Below are positions 48,211 through 56,873 of a DNA stretch of 64,000 nucleotides, piece by piece. The first letter of the stretch is position 1. Every line of letters begins with the position of its first letter. The stretch lies in the NCBI RefSeq assembly GCF_023078835.1, contig NZ_CP090898.1:310001-374000 (forward strand). The letters run 5' to 3'. The notes beneath the pieces are model-generated. The model ran no database searches and had not been told where the DNA came from. It saw nothing but the letters and a program-made list of their open reading frames with translations. The translations under genes were made by a program, and so were the position numbers. Source of the DNA: Synechococcus sp. NB0720_010. GTDB taxonomy: Bacteria; Cyanobacteriota; Cyanobacteriia; PCC-6307; Cyanobiaceae.

Positions 48211-50460
48211 TCAGTCCTCAGCCCAGGGATCTCCCTCGTAGGAGCCGTGATTCGGTGTCGTCGGGGTGGTGGTGGGCCTGCGGTCAGCAAAGCGCTCCTC
48301 ACGGGGCTGCTGGAGAGGCTCGTCATAGGCATCCTCGTAGGGATCAGCGGGTTGATAACGCTCCTCGAAGTAGCCATTGGACTGGTCATAACGCCGGGCC
48401 GGTTGCAGCTCCCTCTCCCGGGGGCTTGGAGGCTCTTCCCAGCGCGGGCGAGGGGGATCAAACCGATCGAGGCTTGGACGATCCCAACGGTCTTCCTGCC
48501 AACCGCCGCCGTAGCGGGGTTCGCTCCAGGGGTCGCGGGAGCGTCCTGGGCGGTCCCAGTCATCCCAGTCGTCTTCAGCGAAGAGCTCGTCCTTCAGGGA
48601 GCCCAAGGTGTTCTTAATGCCCTGGATTGGATTGGCGTCCTGTTTGCGTTCGCTCGCGAGTCGGCGGTTCAGTCCATAGATGGCCTCCTGAAGCTGACTC
48701 ACGCTGATGTCGAGTTCGCTGAGGTCTCCATCAGCCAACATCTCCTGGACGTCGCGCATGGCGACCTCAACCGCTCGCTGCTGGCGTTCGGCGCCATAGG
48801 GACCGAGCTCGAGAGCAGCGTCTCTGAGCCTGCGCTCGGCTTGTCCCACCAAGGTCTGAGCGCGATTGCGCCGATCGATCTCGGCCCGTTTGCGGCGGTC
48901 TTCACTGGCCTTCTCCTCGGCCTCAGCAATCAGGGTTTTGATCTCGTCTTCACTGAGATTGGAGCCGCCCTGGATGCTGACGCTCTGCTGACGGCCGGTG
49001 GTCCGATCCGTCGCCGAGACCTGGAGTAATCCGTTGGCATCGATGTCGAACGAGACCTGCACTTGAGGCACGCCCCGCGGTGCTGGGGGAATCCCGGACA
49101 GCTTGAAACGACCAAGACTCTTGTTTCCATCGGCCATCTGACGCTCGCCCTGGAGCACATGGATCTCGACGGAACTTTGGTTGGCTTCCGAGGTGCTGAA
49201 GAGATCGCTCTTGCGAACAGGAATAGACGTGTTGCGCGGAATCAGCACCTTCATCACTCCACCGATGGTTTCCAAACCAAGGGAAAGGGGAGTGACGTCA
49301 TTGAGCATCAGATCCCGGAGTTCGCCGGTCAGGATTCCGGCCTGTACAGCGGCACCAATCGAGACGACTTCATCGGGGTTCACCGACTGGCAGGGCTCCA
49401 GCGGTACGAGGGTTCGCACCATCTGCTGCACCATTGGCATCCGCGTTGATCCACCAACAAGGACCACATCGTCGATGTCCTCCGCGGCAAAACCGGAATC
49501 GCGAAGCGCCCTCTGAACCGGTCGAAGCAGGCGATCCAGCAGATCGGGGCAGAGGCCCTCAAAGGTGCTGCGCTCGAGGGTGGTCTCGATATGAAGAGGG
49601 CCGTCCTGACCGGTGGCAATAAACGGAAGAGAGATCGGTGTGCTTTGAACACCACTGAGTTCGATCTTGGCCTTCTCAGCCGCCTCAGTCAGGCGTTGGA
49701 GTGCCTGGCGGTCCCGGCGCAAATCGATCTCATGCTCCTTTTGGAAGGCATCGGCCAACCAATCAACAATGCGGCGATCCCAGTCGTTCCCGCCGAGTTG
49801 CGTGTCTCCACTTGTGGCCTTGACGTCAAAGACCCCCTGGGCAACACGCAGGATTGAGACGTCAAAGGTGCCACCGCCGAGGTCAAAGACCAGCACGCGC
49901 TTGACGGTGCTTCGGTCAAAGCCATAGGCCAGTGCCGCTGCAGTGGGCTCATTCAGGATCCGCTCGACCGAAATGCCGGCCAAGCGACCAGCGTCACGGG
50001 TGGCCTGGCGCTGGGCGTCATTGAAATAGGCCGGGACCGTAATCACCGCGGCCTCAACCGGTTCACCCAGATAGGTGCTGGCGTCATCCACCAACTTGCG
50101 CAGCACGCTGGCAACCAGCTCTTCAGGGGCGTACTCCCGTTCCGTGGCGGGGCAGACCACCCGGACATTGCCCTGATCGTTGGCTCGAACCGTATAGGGA
50201 ACACTCAGGCTGCCGTCATCCAGCTCATCCCACTGGCGGCCAACGAAACGCTTGAGGTTGGCGAAGGTGTTTCTTGGGTTGAGAACCAGCTGACGCCGGG
50301 CCAACTGACCCACCAGCAGCTCCTGGTCCTTGCTGAAGCCAACAACGGAAGGGGTGGTACGGCCCCCCTCGGCACTGGCGATCACCTGCGGACGCCCACC
50401 TTCAAGCACCGCAACCACGGAGTTGGTGGTTCCCAGGTCGATTCCAACGATCCGTGCCAA
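48211..50460 (-). CDS. dnaK: Chaperone DnaK with long charged C-terminal tail
   Basis: A 749-residue Hsp70. The ATPase domain has IVGIDLGTTNSVVAVLEGG, VITVPAYFNDAQRQATRDAG and VFDLGGGTFDVSILRV; the substrate domain has NDVTPLSLGLETIGGVM. After the helical lid (to about residue 610) comes a tail of about 135 residues rich in Asp, Trp, Arg, Pro and Tyr, unlike the EEVD-type end of other Hsp70s. This resembles DnaK1 of cyanobacteria. The long upstream frame to 50778 is not protein-like; TTG at 50460 gives the exact family start and has AGGA 6 bases upstream. dnaJ follows. No CIRCE element is seen. Confidence 0.92.
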   Translation of the reverse strand: MARIVGIDLGTTNSVVAVLEGGRPQVIASAEGGRTTPSVVGFSKDQELLVGQLARRQLVLNPRNTFANLKRFVGRQWDELDDGSLSVPYTVRANDQGNVRVVCPATEREYAPEELVASVLRKLVDDASTYLGEPVEAAVITVPAYFNDAQRQATRDAGRLAGISVERILNEPTAAALAYGFDRSTVKRVLVFDLGGGTFDVSILRVAQGVFDVKATSGDTQLGGNDWDRRIVDWLADAFQKEHEIDLRRDRQALQRLTEAAEKAKIELSGVQSTPISLPFIATGQDGPLHIETTLERSTFEGLCPDLLDRLLRPVQRALRDSGFAAEDIDDVVLVGGSTRMPMVQQMVRTLVPLEPCQSVNPDEVVSIGAAVQAGILTGELRDLMLNDVTPLSLGLETIGGVMKVLIPRNTSIPVRKSDLFSTSEANQSSVEIHVLQGERQMADGNKSLGRFKLSGIPPAPRGVPQVQVSFDIDANGLLQVSATDRTTGRQQSVSIQGGSNLSEDEIKTLIAEAEEKASEDRRKRAEIDRRNRAQTLVGQAERRLRDAALELGPYGAERQQRAVEVAMRDVQEMLADGDLSELDISVSQLQEAIYGLNRRLASERKQDANPIQGIKNTLGSLKDELFAEDDWDDWDRPGRSRDPWSEPRYGGGWQEDRWDRPSLDRFDPPRPRWEEPPSPRERELQPARRYDQSNGYFEERYQPADPYEDAYDEPLQQPREERFADRRPTTTPTTPNHGSYEGDPWAED

Positions 50461-50536
50461 CTGCGTTCCTGCGCCCTGGGGCCATCCACGTTGTGCCCCA
50501 AAGCTAACGGCAGTGGGGGCTGAGGGATAGATTCCT

Positions 50537-50542
50537 AGGAGG
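50537..50542 (+). promoter_or_regulatory. Ribosome-binding site of pstC
   Basis: AGGAGG is a full Shine-Dalgarno match, one of the few in the window, but sits 11 bases from the ATG, longer than ideal. It supports ATG 50554 as the pstC start. Confidence 0.6.
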
Positions 50543-50553
50543 TTAAGAACCCC

Positions 50554-51507
50554 ATGGCCAGGAGTCCGCGCCTTGAGCTCTTCGCCTTGCGGCGCCGGTC
50601 TGCCGCTGAACGGGCGACCGATCGGGGATTCCAGCAACTCGCCGTTGCCCTGGCTGGGGCGGTGGGTCTGTTGGTCTTCGCGATTCTTCTGACGGTCTTC
50701 ACGGGGGCCTGGGAGGCCATCCAGACCTTTGGGCTGTCCTTCATCACGACCTCGGACTGGGATCCGATCAGTGAGCACTACGGCGCCTTCACCGCCATCT
50801 ACGGAACGCTGGTCAGTTCAAGCGTGGCGCTGCTGATCGCCGTGCCCCTTGGGGTGGGCACTGCCATTTTTTTGACTGAAAACATCATTCCCAAGGCCAT
50901 CCGCGAGGTCCTGGGGGTGATGGTCGAACTGCTGGCGGCCATTCCCTCAGTGGTCTTGGGGCTTTGGGCGATCGTCGTAATGGAGCCCTTCCTTCGCCCT
51001 TTCCTGACGGATCTCCACCGCTACCTAGGCTGGATACCGCTGTTTTCGACAGAACCCCAGGGTCCCGGCATGGCGCCAGCGTCCCTGATCTTGGTGGTGA
51101 TGATCCTGCCGATCATTACGGCCATCTCCCGGGACGCCCTACGGCAGGTTCCCGATGGCCTGCGCCAGGCGGCCTACGGCATCGGCACCACCCGTTGGGG
51201 AGCAATTTTCCAGGTCATGCTGCCGGCTGCCATTTCTGGCATCACCGGAGGAGTGATGTTGGCGTTGGGGCGGGCCATGGGCGAGACCATGGCGGTCACG
51301 ATGATCATCGGCAACTCCAACAACTTCAGCTTCAGCCTGCTTGCGCCAGCCAACACGATTTCTTCAATGCTGGCCAACCAATTTGGTGAGGCCGATGGCA
51401 TTCAGGTGTCGGCCCTGATGTATGCGGCCCTTGTTTTGATGCTGATGACCTTGCTGGTGAACCTATTGGCCCAGCAAGTGGTGAAGCGACTGAGCCTGAA
51501 GTACTGA
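50554..51507 (+). CDS. pstC: Phosphate ABC transporter permease PstC
   Basis: A 317-residue inner-membrane permease of the high-affinity phosphate transporter. Six or so membrane helices are visible, with FGLSFITTSDWDP, LAAIPSVVLGLWAIVVMEP and the EAA-like loop RQAAYGIGTTRWGAIFQVML that docks the ATPase. Length is normal. pstA follows 3 bases later. pstS is not adjacent, so the binding protein is encoded elsewhere. It is divergent from dnaK with 93 bases between the starts. Confidence 0.94.
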   Translation: MARSPRLELFALRRRSAAERATDRGFQQLAVALAGAVGLLVFAILLTVFTGAWEAIQTFGLSFITTSDWDPISEHYGAFTAIYGTLVSSSVALLIAVPLGVGTAIFLTENIIPKAIREVLGVMVELLAAIPSVVLGLWAIVVMEPFLRPFLTDLHRYLGWIPLFSTEPQGPGMAPASLILVVMILPIITAISRDALRQVPDGLRQAAYGIGTTRWGAIFQVMLPAAISGITGGVMLALGRAMGETMAVTMIIGNSNNFSFSLLAPANTISSMLANQFGEADGIQVSALMYAALVLMLMTLLVNLLAQQVVKRLSLKY

Positions 51508-51510
51508 GCC

Positions 51511-52392
51511 ATGACCCTTTCTCAATACGGAAGCCTTCGTTACCGCAACGGCCTGGCCCGCAATCTTTGGAATCGGATCTTCACCACGGTTGCAGCGCTC
51601 TTCACCGGACTGGCGGTCCTTCCGCTCGTGCTGGTGCTGGTTTATGTGCTGCTCAAGGGCGGCTCGCTGATCAATTGGCAGCTCCTCACTGAATTGCCAC
51701 CCCCTCCGGGGCTCGATGGCGGCGGCATTGGTAACGCGATCGTTGGCACCCTGTTGATTACGGCCTTGGCCAGCTTGATCGCCATTCCCGTGGGCGTTGG
51801 CGGCGGCATTTACCTGGCGGAGTATTCACGCTCTGGCGGCTTCGCCCAGTTCGTGCGTTTTGGCACGAATGTGCTTTCTGGCGTGCCGTCGATCATCTGC
51901 GGCGTCTTTATCTATGGACTCATCGTCAGCACCCGGGTCATTGCTGGCCAGAGCTACAGCGCCGTTGCGGGGGGGATGGCACTGGCTGTGCTGATGATTC
52001 CCACGGTGATCAAGACCACCGATGAAGGACTGAAGCTGGTGCCCCAGGAACTCCGCTGGGGTGCCATGGGCGTTGGGGCTTCGAAGGTCGTGACGATTAC
52101 GCGGGTCACGCTTCCTGCGGCCTTCGCACCGATCGCGACGGGTGTTGTCCTGGGGATCGCCCGGGCAGCGGGCGAGACAGCACCGCTGATCTTCACAGCT
52201 CTTTTCTCACCGTTCTGGGCCGATGGGGTACTCAACCCAATCGCCTCGATGTCGGTGCTGATCTACAACTACGCGATCATGCCCTACGAGGCCCAAATCT
52301 CCTTGGCTTGGGCGGCCTCCTTCGTCTTGGTGATGATGATCCTGTTGGCCAATCTGCTGGCCCGCTGGATCGGGCGCCTCTCCAGCACCTGA
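51511..52392 (+). CDS. pstA: Phosphate ABC transporter permease PstA
   Basis: A 293-residue partner permease of PstC. It shows the conserved [33 protein letters not shown], the loop [20 protein letters not shown] and [17 protein letters not shown]. About six membrane helices. It lies between pstC and pstB in the same transcript. Confidence 0.94.
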   Translation: MTLSQYGSLRYRNGLARNLWNRIFTTVAALFTGLAVLPLVLVLVYVLLKGGSLINWQLLTELPPPPGLDGGGIGNAIVGTLLITALASLIAIPVGVGGGIYLAEYSRSGGFAQFVRFGTNVLSGVPSIICGVFIYGLIVSTRVIAGQSYSAVAGGMALAVLMIPTVIKTTDEGLKLVPQELRWGAMGVGASKVVTITRVTLPAAFAPIATGVVLGIARAAGETAPLIFTALFSPFWADGVLNPIASMSVLIYNYAIMPYEAQISLAWAASFVLVMMILLANLLARWIGRLSST

Positions 52393-52439
52393 TCTGGGCC
52401 CTTCCCTCTGCTTTCTCAACACGTCTGAGCACCACGATC

Positions 52440-53258
52440 GTGATCTCCTCCCCCCCGGCCAGCCCCAACGTCAGCAGCAACGGGGTTTGCCTATCCCTGC
52501 AGGATGTCTCGATCAGCTACGGCAGCAAGGAAGCCGTTCGGGGGGTCTATATGGAGATCCCGCGCGGCCAGGTCACGGCCTTTATTGGCCCCTCCGGCTG
52601 TGGCAAGAGCACGGTGCTTCGGGCCCTGAACCGTATGAACGACTTGATCGACGGCTGTTCGATCAAGGGTCGCGTCGTCTTCGATCAACAGGACATCTAT
52701 GCCCGGCACGTTGATCCGGTCGAAGTTCGCCGGCGGATTGGCATGGTCTTCCAGAAACCTAATCCGTTTCCGAAAAGCATCTACGAGAACATCGCCTTTG
52801 GTGCCCGCGTGAATGGTTACCAGGGCGATATGGACGAACTCGTAGAGCGCTCCCTCCGCAAAGCGGCTCTCTGGGATGAGACCAAGGACAAACTCAGAGA
52901 AAGTGGCTATGCCCTCTCAGGCGGCCAGCAGCAGCGCCTCTGCATCGCAAGGACCATTGCCATTGAGCCCGAGGTCATCTTGATGGATGAACCTTGCTCA
53001 GCTCTGGATCCGATCTCCACGTTGAAGATCGAAGAAATGATGCATGAGCTCAAGAAGAACTACACGATTGTGATCGTGACGCACAACATGCAGCAGGCCG
53101 TTCGCGTCAGCGATTACACCGGTTTCTTTAATGTCAGCCAGCGCAGTGACCGCGAGAGCAAGGTTGGAGCGCTCGTTGAATTTGCAGAGACGGAGCAAAT
53201 CTTTAATGCTCCTAAAGAACAGGCCACCCAGGACTACGTCACCGGCCGTTTTGGCTGA
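52440..53258 (+). CDS. pstB: Phosphate ABC transporter ATPase PstB
   Basis: A 272-residue ABC ATPase. Walker A is GPSGCGKST, the PstB-type Q-loop is [19 protein letters not shown], the signature is [19 protein letters not shown], Walker B is [13 protein letters not shown], and the H-loop is [16 protein letters not shown]. The frame is open to 52308 inside pstA, but those residues are not PstB-like; GTG 52440 gives the usual length. There is no good Shine-Dalgarno. It follows pstA by 47 bases. Confidence 0.94.
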   Translation: MISSPPASPNVSSNGVCLSLQDVSISYGSKEAVRGVYMEIPRGQVTAFIGPSGCGKSTVLRALNRMNDLIDGCSIKGRVVFDQQDIYARHVDPVEVRRRIGMVFQKPNPFPKSIYENIAFGARVNGYQGDMDELVERSLRKAALWDETKDKLRESGYALSGGQQQRLCIARTIAIEPEVILMDEPCSALDPISTLKIEEMMHELKKNYTIVIVTHNMQQAVRVSDYTGFFNVSQRSDRESKVGALVEFAETEQIFNAPKEQATQDYVTGRFG

Positions 53259-53281
53259 GTTCGTTCAAGAATTGGCATGAA

Positions 53282-53304
53282 AAAGCCGCTCAGAGAGCGG
53301 CTTT
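53282..53304 (-). terminator. Terminator after tRNA-Ser, between it and pstB
   Basis: AAAGCCGCT and AGCGGCTTT form a perfect 9-bp stem with a 5-base loop. Read on the minus strand the stem is followed by a T-run, so it ends the tRNA transcript. On the plus strand, after pstB, the T-run is short; it may act weakly in both directions. Confidence 0.8.
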
Positions 53305-53309
53305 CCAAA

Positions 53310-53396
53310 CGGAGAGGGAGGGATTCGAACCCTCGATAGAGTTGCCCCTATACAGCATTTCCAGTGCTGCGCCTTCGACCACTCGGCCACCTCTCC
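53310..53396 (-). tRNA. tRNA-Ser (anticodon GGA)
   Basis: An 87-base class II tRNA on the minus strand. The 7-bp acceptor stem pairs GGAGAGG (53396-53390) with CCTCTCC (53317-53311), with discriminator G. The D-loop GGCCGAGTGGTCGAAGGC, the anticodon stem-loop GCACTGGAAATGC with anticodon GGA, a long variable arm and the TPsiC arm GGGTTCGAATCCC are all seen. CCA is not encoded. It reads UCC and UCU codons. Confidence 0.96.
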
Positions 53397-53514
53397 GTGA
53401 GGGGCTTTTCGCAGCTCCATCTCTGGATCCAAAGACCACAGAAGACGTCGCGGCTGCGCGGGGGCAACGACGAGAATGTAGCAGTCACTGCTCCCCCCGT
53501 TGGATTGCTGCTCC

Positions 53515-53880
53515 ATGCACAGTCACCCGATCACGGTTCATTGGCGCCAGGAGAACCGCACGATCCAGCTGAACGTGCCTGAAGGGGAGTACATCCTCAA
53601 AAGCTTTGAACAGCAGGGAGAACCCCTGCCCTTCAGTTGCCGCAACGGGTGCTGCACTGCCTGCGCCGTGCGGGTGCTCGAGGGCCAGATCGACCAGCGT
53701 GAAGCCCTGGGCCTCTCGAAGGAGATCCGAAGCCGTGGCTACGGCCTGCTCTGCGTAGCAAGGGCCACGGGCCCCCTTGAAGTGGAGACCCAGGATGAGG
53801 ACGAGGTCTACGAACTGCAGTTCGGACGCCACTTCGGCCGCGGCAAGGTGCGGGCAGGACTGCCCCTGGATGAGGAATGA
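53515..53880 (+). CDS. [2Fe-2S] ferredoxin, FdC2-like, with C-terminal extension
   Basis: A 121-residue plant-type ferredoxin. Cluster ligands are Cys42, Cys47, Cys50 and Cys80 (SCRNGCCTACAVRV and GLLCVARATG), with an extra Cys46 inside the loop. After the ferredoxin fold, an extension of about 25 residues (VYELQFGRHFGRGKVRAG to the end) recalls the C-terminal tail of plant FdC2. Such ferredoxins accept electrons poorly in place of PetF and have specialised, partly unknown roles. A TTG at 53500 would add five residues; ATG 53515 is preferred. It overlaps the next gene by 4 bases (ATGA). Confidence 0.88.
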   Translation: MHSHPITVHWRQENRTIQLNVPEGEYILKSFEQQGEPLPFSCRNGCCTACAVRVLEGQIDQREALGLSKEIRSRGYGLLCVARATGPLEVETQDEDEVYELQFGRHFGRGKVRAGLPLDEE

Positions 53881-54779
53881 CGCCAGCGATGACGACACGA
53901 CTGACCGATCAAGCGGCCCAAGGGTCGGGTCTGAGTTCAGCTGAGCTGGAACGCCTCAGTGCCGTGGCCAGGCAGGCGGCTGCGGCAGGAGCAGCCGAGC
54001 TGAAGTCCCTGTTTGGACGACTGGAGCGGATCCGCGAAAAGGGCCGTGCCGGTGATCTCGTGACCGAAGCCGATGTGGCTGCCGAGCAGGCGGTGCTGAG
54101 GGTTCTTTCAGAGCAGACCCCCGACCTGGGGGTCCTGGCTGAGGAGAGCGGAAGGAAGGAAGGGAAAGACAGCGCCCTGCAGTGGTGCGTCGATCCCCTC
54201 GACGGCACCACGAACTACGCCCATGGCTATCCCTTTTTTGGCACCTCCATTGGTCTGACCTGGCGCGGCCAGCCCCTGCTGGGTGCCCTCGCGGTGCCAG
54301 CCCTCGAGCGGCTCTATTGGGCCGCCCCTGGCCTTGGCGCCTGGTGCAACGACGAGGCCATACAGGTCAGCAGCTGCAGCAGCCTTGGAGAGTCCTTGTT
54401 GGTCACGGGCTTTGCCTATGACCGCCACACCCGCTTGGACAACAACTACGCGGAATTCGCTTACTTCACCCACCGAACCCGCGGTGTCCGCAGGGGTGGT
54501 GCAGCGGCTGTTGATCTGGCGTTTGTGGCCCAGGGTCTGCTGGATGGCTATTGGGAGCGCGGTCTCTCTCCATGGGACCTCGCCGCAGGCATGGCCCTGG
54601 TGGAGCAGGCCGGTGGCGTGGTCTGTGCCTACGACGGATCCCCCGCTGAATTGGCCAGTGGAAAGCTGATTGCCTGCACGCCTGAGCTGCAACAGGACCT
54701 CGTGGATGGGCTTGCTCAATGCAAACCATTGGCGGGCAGCAGCTTTGGTGCGCCCGAGCTGGATCAGCCCACTCCATAG
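53877..54779 (+). CDS. Inositol monophosphatase family protein
   Basis: A 300-residue Mg-dependent, Li-sensitive-type phosphatase of the inositol monophosphatase family. Metal motifs are present: GDLVTEADVAAEQAVL, LAEESG, WCVDPLDGTTNYAHGYPFF and, at the C-terminus, LSPWDLAAGMALVEQAGG. Members act on inositol-1-phosphate, histidinol phosphate, PAP or sugar phosphates. Because hisZ follows 28 bases later, histidinol-phosphate phosphatase is a possible role, but the sequence alone does not decide it. Confidence 0.88.
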   Translation: MTPAMTTRLTDQAAQGSGLSSAELERLSAVARQAAAAGAAELKSLFGRLERIREKGRAGDLVTEADVAAEQAVLRVLSEQTPDLGVLAEESGRKEGKDSALQWCVDPLDGTTNYAHGYPFFGTSIGLTWRGQPLLGALAVPALERLYWAAPGLGAWCNDEAIQVSSCSSLGESLLVTGFAYDRHTRLDNNYAEFAYFTHRTRGVRRGGAAAVDLAFVAQGLLDGYWERGLSPWDLAAGMALVEQAGGVVCAYDGSPAELASGKLIACTPELQQDLVDGLAQCKPLAGSSFGAPELDQPTP

Positions 54780-54807
54780 GATCGGGCGACTTCGACCTGG
54801 CCTTGCG

Positions 54808-55974
54808 ATGGCACTTCAACCGGCTGCCGGAACCAGGGATCTCAATCCCCGTGAGGTGGACGGCAACCGTTGGCTGTCCGAGCAACTGGGCCAGGTCTAT
54901 CGCCTCTGGGGATACGTCGAAGTCAGTCCCCCGAGCGTCGAGCGGCTGCAGACCTTGGAGGCCGGTGGTCGCATCAATGACCGGGAAGTGGTTCGTCTTG
55001 CCAGCGATGACCCCTTAGGTCTCCGTCCCGAGATGACCGCCTCGATTGCCAGGGCCGCCTGCACACGCATGGCGGAGCTCCCCAGGCCGCTGCGTCTCTG
55101 GAGTTGTGGCACCGTCTTTCGCAGCGTTCAAAGCGACACCGGCCAACAGCGCCTTGAAGAGCAACTTCAGAGCGGCGTTGAACTATTAGGCGGTCACGCC
55201 AGCGTCGCCGATGCTGAGTTGCTGCGCCTCCTGCTCGCCTGCATCGCCAAGGTCGGCATCGGGGCAGAGCATCGGCCAAAGCTGCTGCTGGGCCACCACG
55301 GTGTTCTCTCCGCCCTGCTCAATCAGGTTCCGCCGGAGCAACGCAACGCCGTCAGAAAGGCCCTGATCAGTTTTGATCCGCTTGCTCTGGCCGGCCTGCA
55401 GCTGCCAAGCGAGCAACGCCAGAGCCTTGAGCAATTGATGCGTCTACGTGGCGCTCCGGATCAGGTCCTAAGGCAGCTGGAATCGATGCTCGGCCCCTCC
55501 AGTGACCTGGAGCACCTCAGCGCCAGCCTCCAGTTGGTGGCCTCCGCTGCAACCGAGGCCCATGTTGAGCTGCAGCTCGACCCCACCTTCCAACCCCACT
55601 TCGACCTCTATGACGGTCTGGTGCTGAAGGTCGTCTGCCAGGGCGTCGATGCTCCAGTCGAGATCGCCAGTGGTGGTCGTTACGACGCCCTGGTGGAGCG
55701 CTTTGGTGGTGCGGCCTCAGGCCTCGGGTTCAGCTTCGACCTCGAGGCAATCCAGGGACTGCTTGGAACAGAGAACACTGCACCGCAGCAACGGGCCGTC
55801 ACGCTGCTCAGCGTTCGAGACCTCAGTCAGCTTCCCGCGGCCTTTGCCGCCCAGGCTGAACAGCATGCCAAGGGTCAAGCCTGCATGCTCCTGGATCGCC
55901 CCTGTGGCTCAGAGGCTGAGGCACAAGCCGAAGCCGCAGCACGCGGTTGCCAAGCCGTGATCTGGATGGGCTGA
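54808..55974 (+). CDS. hisZ: ATP phosphoribosyltransferase regulatory subunit
   Basis: A 388-residue HisZ, a histidyl-tRNA-synthetase-like protein without aminoacylation that regulates short-form HisG at the first step of histidine synthesis. Class II motif regions are seen (AAGTRDLNPREVDGNRWLSE, GLRPEMTASIARAACTRM and IASGGRYDALVERFGGAASG). It lacks the anticodon-binding domain of true HisS. The frame runs back to 54670 within the phosphatase gene, but ATG 54808 gives the family start MALQPAAGTRDL. The presence of HisZ implies a short HisG elsewhere. Confidence 0.9.
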   Translation: MALQPAAGTRDLNPREVDGNRWLSEQLGQVYRLWGYVEVSPPSVERLQTLEAGGRINDREVVRLASDDPLGLRPEMTASIARAACTRMAELPRPLRLWSCGTVFRSVQSDTGQQRLEEQLQSGVELLGGHASVADAELLRLLLACIAKVGIGAEHRPKLLLGHHGVLSALLNQVPPEQRNAVRKALISFDPLALAGLQLPSEQRQSLEQLMRLRGAPDQVLRQLESMLGPSSDLEHLSASLQLVASAATEAHVELQLDPTFQPHFDLYDGLVLKVVCQGVDAPVEIASGGRYDALVERFGGAASGLGFSFDLEAIQGLLGTENTAPQQRAVTLLSVRDLSQLPAAFAAQAEQHAKGQACMLLDRPCGSEAEAQAEAAARGCQAVIWMG

Positions 55975-56028
55975 GACAGCACCCCCAGCCCAACTCCTTA
56001 AGATCCAGCCCACCCCAGCAACCTGCCG

Positions 56029-56253
56029 ATGGCTCACACGATCGTCACCGACGTCTGCGAAGGCGTGGCCGATTGCGTTGATGCCTGCCCTGTGGCCTGC
56101 ATCAACCCAGGAACGGGAGCCAACGCGAAGGGAACCGAGTTCTACTGGATCGACTTCGACACCTGCATCGACTGCGGCATCTGCCTTCAGGTCTGCCCCG
56201 TTGCGGGTGCCATCGTCCCCGAGGAGAAGCCAGAGCTCCAGCGCGCCGCCTAA
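56029..56253 (+). CDS. Bacterial-type 4Fe-4S ferredoxin
   Basis: A 74-residue low-potential ferredoxin with two cluster-binding motifs: DVCEGVADCVDACPVACI near the N-terminus and CIDCGICLQVCPVAGAI near the C-terminus. Cysteine spacing resembles small FdxA-like (7Fe or 8Fe) ferredoxins. The electron partner is unknown. It follows hisZ by 54 bases. Confidence 0.93.
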   Translation: MAHTIVTDVCEGVADCVDACPVACINPGTGANAKGTEFYWIDFDTCIDCGICLQVCPVAGAIVPEEKPELQRAA

Positions 56254-56280
56254 CCCTTAGGTCAGGGCTTAAGCATTTCT

Positions 56281-56517
56281 TTGGTTTTTGGCCAGGTGCC
56301 GCGCTTGAGTGGATCCATCTGCGGTGGTTTTGCCGTGTCCCTTGAGCCAGGCGCGCTGGTCAAATTGAGCGCGAAACCGGATTGCATCTTGCAGCTGGTC
56401 AATCTTGATGAGGTCAGCGGTTCTGCCTGGGTCAGACCCTGGCCCCTGCTTCCCAGCCATTCCGCCACCTTCACGGTCTGCCTGAGCGATCTGGATCAAG
56501 CCCAGCCGGTTGGTTAA
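56281..56517 (+). CDS. Small hypothetical protein
   Basis: A frame of up to 78 residues. The part from a GTG at 56335 (VSLEPGALVKLSAKPDCILQ, then DEVSGSAWVRPWPLLPSHSA) alternates like a small beta-barrel and looks protein-like; the first 18 residues do not. A minus-strand frame covers the same place but has less natural composition. No domain is recognised. Moderate to low confidence that it is real. Confidence 0.45.
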   Translation: MVFGQVPRLSGSICGGFAVSLEPGALVKLSAKPDCILQLVNLDEVSGSAWVRPWPLLPSHSATFTVCLSDLDQAQPVG

Positions 56518-56586
56518 AAGAGTGTGAGGAGATACGCCACTGCTTGAGGTTCTCCTCAAAGTGGAATTTCCTCCGGGAAGAGAAAT

Positions 56587-56853
56587 ATGAATTGGCGAAT
56601 CCTGAACGAACCTCAACGACTGCAGCAAAGGATTTACCGCCTGATCGACGGGCTCTGCGAGCCGCACCGCCAACTTGACGCCCTGTACCCCAGCCTCGAG
56701 GCCGCAATCGAGGATGCCATCGGCTGGCTGCAGCAGAGCAGCATTAATCCCCTCGAGCATCCGGTAGGAGTCGAGGTCGCCACGGGCACCGGGGATTGGC
56801 GCACGCTGCGCTCCCCAGAACCCTTGCTGTGCCGCTCGGCTGTGCATCAGTAG
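56587..56853 (+). CDS. Small hypothetical protein
   Basis: An 88-residue soluble protein with helical segments (PQRLQQRIYRLIDGLCEPHR, then LEAAIEDAIGWLQQSSINP) and a C-terminal GDWRTLRSPEPLL. It has a clean ATG with GGGAAGAG just upstream. No domain is recognised. It lies in line with the ferredoxin genes and 20 bases before the zinc-ribbon gene. Confidence 0.65.
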   Translation: MNWRILNEPQRLQQRIYRLIDGLCEPHRQLDALYPSLEAAIEDAIGWLQQSSINPLEHPVGVEVATGTGDWRTLRSPEPLLCRSAVHQ

Positions 56854-56873
56854 GGGCAGCCCCAAGGCGGCGG

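Noticed and set aside
50523-50553. Pho box upstream of pstC
   Set aside because: Only one octamer matches; the copies expected 11 bases away score poorly. Not listed as an operator.
50461-50778. N-terminal extension of dnaK to 50778
   Set aside because: The residues are not Hsp70-like and overlap pstC; the TTG at 50460 gives the exact family N-terminus with a ribosome-binding site.
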